Assembly (NCBI GenBank): GCA_031769625.1
Contig: JAUIMM010002551.1
Span: forward strand, 1-64,000
Reading direction: 5' to 3'
DNA: 64,000 nt
DNA from: Taudactylus pleione
Taxonomy: Eukaryota > Chordata > Amphibia > Anura > Myobatrachidae
Shown here: positions 1 through 10,400 of the stretch, in pieces
Layout of the letters: the number at the start of each line of letters is the position of its first letter
How positions within the stretch are numbered: position 1 is the first letter of the stretch
Position numbers and translations under genes: made by a program
Notes under the pieces: generated by a model
Database searches by the model: none
What the model was told of the DNA's origin: nothing
The model's input: the letters and a program-made list of their open reading frames with translations, nothing else

Positions 1-1494
1 TTTCCTGTACCCACTCTCCCAGACCGGTGAACCATTTGACAGGGTTTAACCACGAGAACCATTTCTCTACCGTTACCTCAGTCTGATACAGGGAAGTATT
101 ATGGTCCTTCCGAAATTCCCACTTCAGTTGTAGGATTTCATCCATTCTCCGGTCTATCACCTCATTGGGGTCATTAGTATTATTGGTGATGTATGTGCAA
201 CACTTGACACCAAATTGGGTGGCCAAAGTCACACAGTATCCACCAGTAACACCTATCAGGTAGTTTAACACTAACCTATGTTGTATCAATTCCTTTTTAT
301 AAACCTGTAGCTCCTTACCAGTATACTTGAAAGTGTCATCATACATCTCGGTGAAGTTGTCTATTAATTTAGCCAGTTCTTGGATATATCTAAAATTTAA
401 AGTTCCCCGAGTGATCCTGGTGGGATCTAATGCTACCAATATTCGGAAGCCAGTTGTTTCACTAATCAACTGTGTGGCTATATGTTCTTCACCAGGTATC
501 CTATTTCTTTTGTCACGATGTTCATACTGTGTGTGTATGTATGTATGTGGTGCGGTTTTATGGATACCAATCATTTCATCATGTGTAAGAGTCATAACCT
601 CTGGGAGTACCCTTCTCAGGTAACATAAACCTTCAGAGTTTGGAGAGAGACACTTGTATACTTTCCTTCCACGTATAAAATACACATTATCTGGGAGAAT
701 GTAAGGAACAGAATACATCATTATCATTGAACACATTATTCTAACAAAGAATCCTGCCCCTCTTTCTCTCATTTGCATGGTACACGTTTCTGTTTGTATA
801 ATATTTGCACAGTATTCTAATGATACTCTGCCAACCATTACTTTGTCATAACTACGCATGTACCTATACCGGAAGTATCTCCCATTTGCAATAATACTGC
901 ATACAAGTTCAGAGTCGATAGGCTCAATATCATCTCTGTGTGAATAGGTCATTGTCTGATTGTTCCAGATCACCTCCCAATTTCCTGGTTTTCTGATGTT
1001 TGTGAGATTGAAGCATACCAGGGATCTATCTACATGGTACTGGTGGAGCTTAAGACTAGAGGGTCTAGATATATTAAATTTCTTGTCCACTGGTCTGCCC
1101 CCATGTAATTCAAGTACCTCTGCTAAATTTAATGGGTATGGCACTAAATCCCGAATTACTCTGTCCTTGAGGTACTTGTGAGCACACCCAACATTCTGTT
1201 AGGTTTAAGACCTTGCCCACTAAGGAATGGTAATCCTCTAAAGGATGCCCCCCATATACAGGTTACTCTTGGACTGGCATCGTTGGATGCATTTCTCATA
1301 AACTAGGGATCCACAATACTCACAGATACAATATTCCTCAGACAATAACCCCTCACACTGTCTCAGAGTTACATGGCTAACAGATCTCTTAACAATTCCT
1401 AAACTGAGTTTGACAATAGTTACCCTGTTTGTTTTATCGCTTTCTCCTCCGACTCTACTCCATCGACATCACGATTGGCCTCCCTCTCCGTCAT
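1..1494 (-). pseudogene. env: Endogenous retrovirus envelope (env), 5' part frameshifted, 3' part open and running off the window
   Basis: Reading the minus strand, a first ATG lies at 1494-1492, just past the pol stop. Its frame soon meets a TAA, and the early surface-subunit part must be read through several frame changes between about 1440 and 1130. It holds a Cys-rich stretch (near 1320-1375) and a CWVC motif (near 1180), like the CXXC motif of gammaretrovirus-type surface subunits. From about 1137 to base 1 a single frame stays open for about 379 codons. That part has an RDKR furin-type cleavage motif at 506-517, then a transmembrane-subunit ectodomain with a Cys and a Cys-Cys pair near 195-235. 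A Trp-rich membrane-proximal stretch (WFSWLNP, then KWF) follows at 10-60. The membrane anchor, tail and 3' LTR would lie left of the window. Calling it a gammaretrovirus- or epsilonretrovirus-like env is inference from motifs. It is dead in its 5' part as it stands. Confidence 0.8.
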
Positions 1495-1504
1495 CTGTCG
1501 TCAG

Positions 1505-2333
1505 TCATAGAAATAGGAAATCCTGAAACAAATAAGGATGAGAAGAACCCTGGAACAAAATAAAGACCCAAAAACAAAATGGAATGGACCCAGGTATCTC
1601 TTTTTCTGCTACTTTCAAAGATGTGGTACTGGTCATCAACACCTGGTAAGGACCTTTCCACCGATCAGTCAAACAACCTGAGCGTAAGAAATTTCGGATC
1701 ATAACATATTCTCCAGGTTCAACATCATGACAGTTTTTTTCTGGCATACCAGGTGACAACACTTTCTGTTGCTGCTGCTTCAGCTGTCTACTCATTTTTT
1801 ATAAGATATTGCACAGTAACCTCATTATTACTTTTCAAATAATCCTGTGGACTTATAATCAAATGAGGTGCCTCCCAAACAGTATTTCAAAGGGGGACAG
1901 ATTAAAAGGCGATCTAGGAGTGGTTCTGATACTATGGAGGACGAGCGGGAAGGCTTCTGGCCATCCTAATCCAGTTTCAGCCATGATCTTGCTCAGTTTA
2001 TTCTTAATAGTACCGTTCACTCTCCCCACCTTCGCACTGGCTTGCGGTCGGTAGGAGTGTGAAGTCTACTATTGATACCCCTAAGCTTGCACATGTTCTG
2101 GAAAAAATCACCTGTGAAATGAGTACCCCTATCACTTTCTATGATTCTAGGGATACCGTATCTGCATACAAACTCCTGAACAATCTTTTTATCAGTAAAA
2201 ACAGCAGTATTAGTGGCAGCTGGATATGCCTCTACCCAATTAGAAAATACATCAGTACAAACTAATACATACTTGAGATTCCTGCAAGGTGGTAATTGGA
2301 TTAAGTGAATTTGTATTACCTGAAAAGGACCAT
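1505..2333 (-). pseudogene. pol: Endogenous retrovirus integrase (3' end of pol), truncated and frameshifted
   Basis: The minus strand reads as a retroviral integrase catalytic core and C-terminal domain. The first catalytic Asp is in VLVCTDVFSNWVEAYP and the second in RIIESDRGTHF. A one-base deletion near 2040 shifts frame. After it the sequence continues with NGTIKNKLSK and SPFEILFGRHLI, typical of gammaretrovirus-type integrases. A further frame change near 1860 leads to the C-terminal part (PGEYVMIRNF, DRWKGPYQVL), which ends at a TGA at 1505-1507. At the place of the catalytic Glu (35 residues after the second Asp) the codon is GGG, Gly (2024-2026). The N-terminal zinc-binding domain, RNase H and reverse transcriptase are absent: upstream homology stops at about 2333, where the 85-bp minisatellite starts. 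It cannot encode an active enzyme. Confidence 0.85.
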
Positions 2334-4065
2334 CAGTCAGGGGGAGTCTGAGTCTGAGGACAGGAACCACTGGGGCGGGGGAAGCAAAACACATACAGGG
2401 GTGGTACTTGTTAGTCAGGGGAGCCTGAGGACAGGAACCACGGGGGCGGGGGAAGCAGAACACATACAGGGGTGATACTTGTCAGTCAGGGGAGTCTGAT
2501 AACTAGAGCCTGAGGACAGGAACCACTGGGGCGGGGGGAGCAGAACACATACAGGGGTGATACCTGTCAGTCAGGGGAGTCTGATGACTGGAGCCTGAGG
2601 AGAGGAACCACTGGGGTGGGGGGAGCAGAACACATACAGGGATTCTGACTTGTCAGTCAGGGGAGTCTGATGACTGGAGCCTGAGGACCAGAACCACTGG
2701 GGCGGAGGGAGCAGAACGCATACAGGGGTGATACTTGTCAGTCAGGGGAGTCTGATGACTGGAGCCTGAGGACAGGAACCACTGGGGCGGGGGGAGCAGA
2801 ACACATACAGGGGTGGTATTTGTCAGTCAGGGGAGTCTGATGACTGGAGCCTGAGGACAGGAACCACTGGGGCGGGGGAAGCAGAACACATACAGGGGTG
2901 GTACTTGTTAGTCAGGGGAGCCTGAGGACAGGAACCACGGGGGCGGGGGAAGCAGAACACATACAGGGGTGATACTTGTCAGTCAGGGGAGTCTGATAAC
3001 TAGAGCCTGAGGACAGGAACCACTGGGGCGGGGGGAGCAGAACACATACAGGGGTGATACTTGTCAGTCAGGGGAGTCTGATGACTGGAGCCTGAGGACC
3101 TGAACCACTGGGACGGGGGGAGCAGAATGCATACATGGGTGGTACTTGTCAGTCAGAGGAGTATGACTGGAGCCTGAGGACAGGAACCTCTGGGGCGGGG
3201 GGAGCAGAACGCATAGAGGGGTGATAATTGTCAGTCAGGGGAGTCTGATGACTGGAGCCTGACAGGAACCACTGGGGTGGGGGGAGCAGAACGCATAGAG
3301 AGGTGATACTTGTCAGTCAGGGGAGCCTGATGACTGGAGCCCGAGGACAGGAACCACTGGGGCGAGGGGAGCAGAATGCATACAGGGGTGATACTTGTCA
3401 GTCAGGGGAGTCTGGTGACTGGGCATGAGGACCGGAACCACTGGGGTGGGGGGAGCAGAACACATACAGGGGTGATACCTGTCAGTCAGGGGAGTCTGAT
3501 GACTGGAGCTTGAGGACAGGGACCACTGGGGTGGGGGGAGCAGAATGCATACAGGGGTGATACTTGTCAGTCAGGGGAGTCTGATGACTTGAGCTTGAGG
3601 ACAGGGACCACTGGGGTGGGGGGAGCAGAATGCATACAGGGGTGATACTTGTCAGTCAGGGGAGTCTGATGACTTGAGCTTGAGGACAGGGACCACTGGG
3701 GTGGGGAGAGCAGAACACATACAGGGGTGATACTTGTCAGTCAGGGGAGTCTGATGACTGGAGCCTGAGGTCAGGAATTACTGGGGTGGGGGGAGCATAA
3801 TGCATACAGGGGTGATACTTGTCAGTCAGGGGAGTCTGATGACTTGAGCTTGAGGACAGGGACCACTGGGACGGGGGGAGCAGAACACATACAGGGGTGA
3901 TACTTGTCAGTCAGGTGAGTCTGATGACTGGAGCCTGAGGTCAGGAATTACTGGGGTGGGGGGAGCATAATGCATACAGGGGTGATACTTGTCAGTCAGG
4001 GGAGTCTGATGACTTGAGCTTGAGGACAGGGACCACTGGGACGGGGGGAGCAGAACACATACAGA
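2334..4065. repeat. 85-bp G-rich minisatellite, about 20 copies
   Basis: Units start with GTCAGTCAGGGGAGTCTGAT, continue through a GAGGACAGGAACCACTGGGG segment, and end in CATACAGGGGTGATACTT. Spacing of the GTCAGTCAGG landmark is 85-86 bp (for example 2481, 2566, 2652, 2737, 2822). Copies differ by scattered substitutions and a few short deletions. Variants with GACTTGAGCTTGAGG cluster at the right end (3500-4040). Runs of five or six G recur in each unit. No coding role is seen. Confidence 0.95.
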
Positions 4066-5235
4066 GTTACATTGGCCTCTTGGAATTAATGATACATTTT
4101 AATCTAATACAGTGTGGACATTATTCAGCAAGGAACGCACGGATGCAGACGCACGCAATCGGCTGACTAGCTACTACGATGGGAACTGCGTTTGCAGAGG
4201 TTACGCATCCAGAGCACAGGTACTGACAGGAAGCACCGTTTGTGGGGGTGATCGGCCAATCGTAAGCGTGCCTGTGCGTTTGGATGGCGGTTTAGGGGCG
4301 TGCATATTTAAGCCCTTGCGGCGATGGACAAAGCCTGAGGTCTAGTTGCACGCAGGAAGTGGCAGAAATCCTGCGTGAAGTCAGATCAACCATTATTATG
4401 CTAATGTGTTTGATGGTTCTCCATGTTACCATGTTTCCGCTGTATTGCGTAGTATAACAGGACACACGGTAAGGGAAATGGGTGGTATTGTGTAGTGCTG
4501 GGAGTAAGCTTGTTCTGCGTGCGTATGCATTTATTACCGTATACTCACAGCGGACGAGTGCGTGCTTCTGCATCTGTGCGTTCCTCGCTGAATCAGGCCC
4601 CCTGTCCCGTGTCACAGAATGTGCAACAAAATGCAATGTATATTATATGTACATATTGTCTCATGGTGACTCTCTGTGACTATAGCTGAGGTTTTATTAG
4701 CAACATTTTAGATTTTTCTTATTCTCACAATTATTGCTGAATCCTTTTTGTCGGGTATGTTTTGTAGTAGTACCTAGTTATGCCCTGTAGGTGTCACTGT
4801 TGTCCAGCTATACACAATGGACCGAACTAGACAGCAGATTTATATTGTTCTGATACATTTAATCGACACTAATCACGTTTCCCAGAGAAATAAATGTTTT
4901 GTTGTTACTCTACTAATAATAACTTTGAGTAAACCTAAATTACAGAGTGCAGCTGCCGTGGAACTACATGATTAGGAAATACTCCAAAAGCAAAGTGGAT
5001 AAATCAGTGTTTAGAGTAGGTTGCATTTTCTTTGTATTATGAATTTAACAATGACGGAAAAATATTACCCTCAGTCACCGCAGACGAGCCGCCTGCGGCC
5101 CAGTTCTGGTGATAGCGGTTTCCTAGGCCTTGTTGTAGGTAACAGCGTAAAGCTTCGTAGCCTGGCTTTACCTCCAGAGGCCAAATGAGTTCTGCTTTTA
5201 CGTGTCTCCAAATTCATAAAGCAGGTCCTGCAGCT
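4066..5235. other. Anonymous single-copy sequence
   Basis: I recognise no gene, RNA or mobile-element signature. Open frames are all below about 115 codons, lie on both strands, and show no familiar motif. Confidence 0.5.
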
Positions 5236-5758
5236 CTGTACAGGGTACAGTGCTGACCTCTTCCTACAGCCGGGTACAGCGCCGACCTCTTCCTACAGCC
5301 GGATACAGCGCCGACCTCTTCCTACAGCCCCATACAGCGCCGACCTCTTCCTACAGCCCCATACAGCGCCGACCTCTTCCTACAGCCCCATACAGCGCCG
5401 ACCTCTTCCTACAGCCGGGCCCAGCGCCGACCTCTTCCTACAGCCGGGCCCAGCGCCGACCTCTTCCTACAGCCCCATACAGCGCCGACCTCTTCCTACA
5501 GCCGGGCCCAGCGCCGACCTCTTCCTACAGCCGGGCCCAGCGCCGACCTCTTCCTACAGGCGGGCCCAGCGCCGACCTCTTCCTACAGGCGGGCCCAGCG
5601 CCGACCTCTTCCTACAGGCGGGCCCAGCGCCGACCTCTTCCTACAGGCGGGCCCAGCGCCGACCTCTTCCTACAGGCGGGCCCAGCGCCGACCTCTTCCT
5701 ACAGGCGGGCCCAGCGCCGACCTCTTCCTACAGCCGGGTACAGCGCTGACCTCTTCCT
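5236..5758. repeat. 29-bp minisatellite, about 18 copies
   Basis: The conserved core is CGCCGACCTCTTCCTACAG followed by a variable ten-base segment. Since 29 is not a multiple of three, one open frame of 183 codons (5250-5801, plus strand) reads the unit in all three phases in turn (RRPLPT, ADLFLQ, APTSSYS). No frame of the unit contains a stop, so the long frame is a by-product. Variants of the spacer are ordered along the array: CCCCATACAG types on the left, GGCGGGCCCAG types on the right. Confidence 0.95.
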
Positions 5759-5759
5759 A

Positions 5760-6430
5760 TCAGATGGGGGTGACTGTAACACTAATGAGATTGCAGCATG
5801 ACCTTGTCACACCCTGAGACAGAATAACGTGCAGAGTCCGCTAGACTATGACCAGGAATGTACTGGGAACATAACACAGAATTATAACCAAGGGCCTAAT
5901 TATAGCCATAATAGTTACTGTGAGCGCTGAACTGTCCGGCACCCAGGGGCGTCCGGTCCCAGAGCAATGATAATACACCTTCATTTATTATATCCCATCT
6001 CCAGGCAGCTGTAGGGTCTGTAACATAATGATAATTCCCTATAATGCTGACATCGGTGGTGATATACAAATAAATGACCTGATACAGAAGTAGGTCCCTC
6101 GCCAGGTGAACTTACAATCTAAGCGATTACATTTCTGGTTGCGCCTGTGAATATATAACACATGGGCAGACAGGCGACGTCACTCTGTGATCTACGAATA
6201 CCCTTCTGTGTATCTACATTCCCTAAAAAGGGGGCATGACCTCACCGCAAGGGGCGAAGGGACTGCCTTGCCGCAATCACACATTGGCCCCCACAGGAAA
6301 AACACACCCACCGCACACATGCACTGCGCCCCCTTTTGGGTTTGGCGCCTTCGGGTCAGACCTGCCCCCGCGCTCCCCCTTAATCTGGCTTTGAAACGGG
6401 CACAATGATGGCAGTTACATGTGACAGCCT
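5760..6430. other. Anonymous sequence
   Basis: No recognisable feature. Two short overlapping open frames (6187-6437, one on each strand) have no family resemblance. Confidence 0.45.
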
Positions 6431-6431
6431 C

Positions 6432-6519
6432 AGCCAATAAGAATCAGACTGGTTCTGTCACAGCTTCACTTTGGCGCAGCTGAGTTAGCCAATAAAAATC
6501 AGTGTGATTCTTATTGGCT
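6432..6519. repeat. Inverted repeats of a CCAAT-containing motif
   Basis: AGCCAATAAGAATCA at 6432-6446 is perfectly inverted as TGATTCTTATTGGCT at 6505-6519. A third, near-identical copy (AGCCAATAAAAATCA, 6487-6501) makes a tight hairpin with the last one. A related, diverged pair (CCATAAGAATTACACTGATTCTTACTGG) lies at 7049-7076, on the far side of the CCTAACCC element, so the motif may be the ends of a larger composite element. Confidence 0.55.
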
Positions 6520-6599
6520 GCTGATGGACACCTGACCCAAGTAACCATGGCAGCCACAGCTCCAGCACCCCACCTGTGATTTCGTCAGGCGTAATGGGT

Positions 6600-7035
6600 G
6601 TGATTCCAGTCAGCGGCAGCCCGACAAAAGCAGAGTTAGAAGCAGCGGAAGCCCGACAGCGCTGGAAAATCCGATCGTGGATAGGTGAGTATATTCTAAC
6701 CTAATCCTCCTAACCCTCCTTAGAGGTGCCTAACCCTAACTTCCCCCCCAAGTGCCTAACCCTAATCCCCCCTCTAAGTGCCTAACAATAACCACCCCCT
6801 TCCCTGCTGCCTAACCCTAAGTCCCCCCCGGGAGCCCTAAACCTAACCCTCCCCCCCTCACGGCTGTCCGCTTGCGCCGCCCAGTATCACTACGATCGGG
6901 ATGCCGGGCGCCGGTCTCCCGACGTCGGGGAAATGCGGGCGTCTACATCTAGACGCCTGGAATTTCATCCTTGCCGGGAAATGACAGTCGGGAAGCCGGC
7001 TGCTGGTATTTAGGCAGTCGGCTCCCCGATTGCTT
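6600..7035 (+). mobile_element. CCTAACCC-rich dispersed element, copy 1
   Basis: The centre (6695-6860) is an irregular array of about 27 bp built on GTGCCTAACCCTAA plus a C-run. It is followed by CGGCTGTCCGCTTGCG and TTGCCGGGAAATGACAGTCG, then GGGAAGCCGGCT. The same order of segments appears inverted at 49761-50176 and partly at 52120-52345, so this is a dispersed, non-coding element. Its limits here are judged by comparison with the nested copy and are approximate. Confidence 0.7.
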
Positions 7036-7424
7036 CCCCGTAAGGCAGTCCATAAGAATTACACTGATTCTTACTGGACATTGCTAACTGCTGCTGGACG
7101 GGCCAACGTGATCGACACTTTGACCACCTCTGATTTATCGTGTATAAGGCGGTCATTATACAGAGCGGGAAGCCTGCGCTCCATGTGCTTTATGCCTTTG
7201 CAAATATGTACATTAGTTATACAGTTTATTACTGTTTATTAATGCAAATTATTATTTTCTTTCTGTTTATGTGGATTGGGCCTGATTTAGATTTGAAAGT
7301 AAAATTTCTACTTTTATGTGGATGCTGAGTTATTTCTGTACTTTTACATATTTGCAACTAACGTTAATTGTAGCACCTGGATGAGTCCAAAGCAAGAACC
7401 GTACCCATAACCATCATCTGGCAG
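7036..7424. other. Anonymous sequence before the 69-bp array
   Basis: AT-rich, with no recognisable gene or element apart from the diverged CCAAT-type inverted pair noted at 7049-7076. Confidence 0.4.
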
Positions 7425-10400
7425 AATAGCGACAGGCCTCCTAATAGGCTAATAATACAGATCACATCAGAGGCGTATACTGTATATGGGACGTATAGCG
7501 ATAGGCCTCCTAATAGGCTAATAATACAGATCACATCAGAGGCGTATACTGTATATGGGACGTATAGCGATAGGCCTCCTAATAGGCTAATAATACAGAT
7601 CACATCAGAGGCGTATACTGTATATGGGACGTATAGCGATAGGCCTCCTAATAGGCTAATAATACAGATCACATCAGAGGCGTATACTGTATATGGGACG
7701 TATAGCGACAGGCCTCCTAATAGGTTAATAATACAGATCACATCAGAGGCGTATACTGTATATGGGACGTACAGCGATAGGCCTCCTAATAGGCTAATAA
7801 TACAGATCACATCAGAGGCGTATACTGTATATGGGACGTATAGCGATAGGGCTCCTAATAGGCTAATAATACAGATCACATCAGAGGCGTATACTGTATA
7901 TGGGACGTATAGCGATAGGCCTCCTAATAGGCTAATAATACAGATCACATCAGAGGCGTATACTGTATATGGGACGTATAGCGATAGGGCTCCTAATAGG
8001 CTAATAATACAGATCACATCAGAGGCGTATACTGTATATGGGACGTATAGCGATAGGCCTCCTAATAGGCTAATAATACAGATCACATCAGAGGCGTATA
8101 CTGTATATGGGACGTATAGCGACAGGCCTCCTAATAGGCTAATAATACAGATCACATCAGAGGCGTATACTGTATATGGGACGTATAGCGACAGGCCTCC
8201 TAATAGGCTAATAATACAGATCACATCAGAGGCGTATACTGTATATGGGACGTATAGCGACAGGCCTCCTAATAGGCTAATAATACAGATCACATCAGAG
8301 GCGTATACTGTATATGGGACGTATAGCGACAGGCCTCCTAATAGGCTAATAATACAGATCACATCAGAGGCGTATACCGTATATGGGACGTATAGCGATA
8401 GGCCTCCTAATAGGCTAATAATACAGATCACATCAGAGGCGTATACCGTATATGGGACGTATAGCGATAGGCCTCCTAATAGGCTAATAATACAGATCAC
8501 ATCAGAGGCGTATACCGTATATGGGACGTATAGCGATAGGCCTCCTAATAGGCTAATAATACAGATCACATCAGAGGCGTATACCGTATATGGGACGTAT
8601 AGCGACAGGCCTCCTAATAGGCTAATAATACAGATCACATCAGAGGCGTATACTGTATATGGGACGTATAGCGATAGGCCTCCTAATAGGCTAATAATAC
8701 AGATCACATCAGAGGCGTATACTGTATATGGGACGTATAGCGACAGGCCTCCTAATAGGCTAATAATACAGATCACATCAGAGGCGTATACCGTATATGG
8801 GACGTATAGCGATAGGCCTCCTAATAGGCTAATAATACAGATCACATCAGAGGCGTATACCGTATATGGGACGTATAGCGATATCCCTCCTAATAGGCTA
8901 ATAATACAGATCACATCAGAGGCGTATACCGTATATGGGACGTATAGCGACAGGCCTCCTAATAGGCTAATAATACAGATCACATCAGAGGCGTATACCG
9001 TATATGGGACGTATAGCGATAGGCCTCCTAATAGGCTAATAATACAGATCACATCAGAGGCGTATACCGTATATGGGACGTATAGCGATAGGCCTCCTAA
9101 TAGGCTAATAATACAGATCACATCAGAGGCGTATACCGTATATGGGACGTATAGCGATAGGCCTCCTAATAGGCTAATAATACAGATCACATCAGAGGCG
9201 TATACTGTATATGGGACGTATAGCGATAGGCCTCCTAATAGGCTAATAATACAGATCACATCAGAGGCGTATACTGTATATGGGACGTATAGCGATAGGC
9301 CTCCTAATAGGCTAATAATACAGATCACATCAGAGGCGTATACTGTATATGGGATGTATAGCGATAGGGCTCCTAATAGGCTAATAATACAGATCACATC
9401 AGAGGCGTATACCGTATATGGGACGTATAGCGATAGGCCTCCTAATAGGCTAATAATACAGATCACATCAGAGGCGTATACTGTATATGGGACGTATAGC
9501 GATAGGCCTCCTAATAGGCTAATAATACAGATCACATCAGAGGCGTATACTGTATATGGGACGTATAGCGATAGGCCTCCTAATAGGCTAATAATACAGA
9601 TCACATCAGAGGCGTATACTGTATATGGGACGTATAGCGATAGGCCTCCTAATAGGCTAATAATACAGATCACATCAGAGGCGTATACTGTATATGGGAC
9701 GTATAGCGACAGGCCTCCTAATAGGTTAATAATACAGATCACATCAGAGGCGTATACTGTATATGGGACGTACAGCGATAGGCCTCCTAATAGGCTAATA
9801 ATACAGATCACATCAGAGGCGTATACTGTATATGGGACGTATAGCGATAGGGCTCCTAATAGGCTAATAATACAGATCACATCAGAGGCGTATACTGTAT
9901 ATGGGACGTATAGCGATAGGCCTCCTAATAGGCTAATAATACAGATCACATCAGAGGCGTATACTGTATATGGGACGTATAGCGATAGGGCTCCTAATAG
10001 GCTAATAATACAGATCACATCAGAGGCGTATACTGTATATGGGACGTATAGCGATAGGCCTCCTAATAGGCTAATAATACAGATCACATCAGAGGCGTAT
10101 ACTGTATATGGGACGTATAGCGACAGGCCTCCTAATAGGCTAATAATACAGATCACATCAGAGGCGTATACTGTATATGGGACGTATAGCGACAGGCCTC
10201 CTAATAGGCTAATAATACAGATCACATCAGAGGCGTATACTGTATATGGGACGTATAGCGACAGGCCTCCTAATAGGCTAATAATACAGATCACATCAGA
10301 GGCGTATACTGTATATGGGACGTATAGCGACAGGCCTCCTAATAGGCTAATAATACAGATCACATCAGAGGCGTATACCGTATATGGGACGTATAGCGAT

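Noticed and set aside
5250..5801. A 183-codon proline-rich protein
   Set aside because: The frame reads a 29-bp repeat in three phases in turn, which no selected protein would do.
6695..6860. True interstitial telomere array or scaffold end
   Set aside because: CCCTAA blocks are degenerate and separated by C-runs and other bases. The same arrangement recurs in two other copies as part of a dispersed element.
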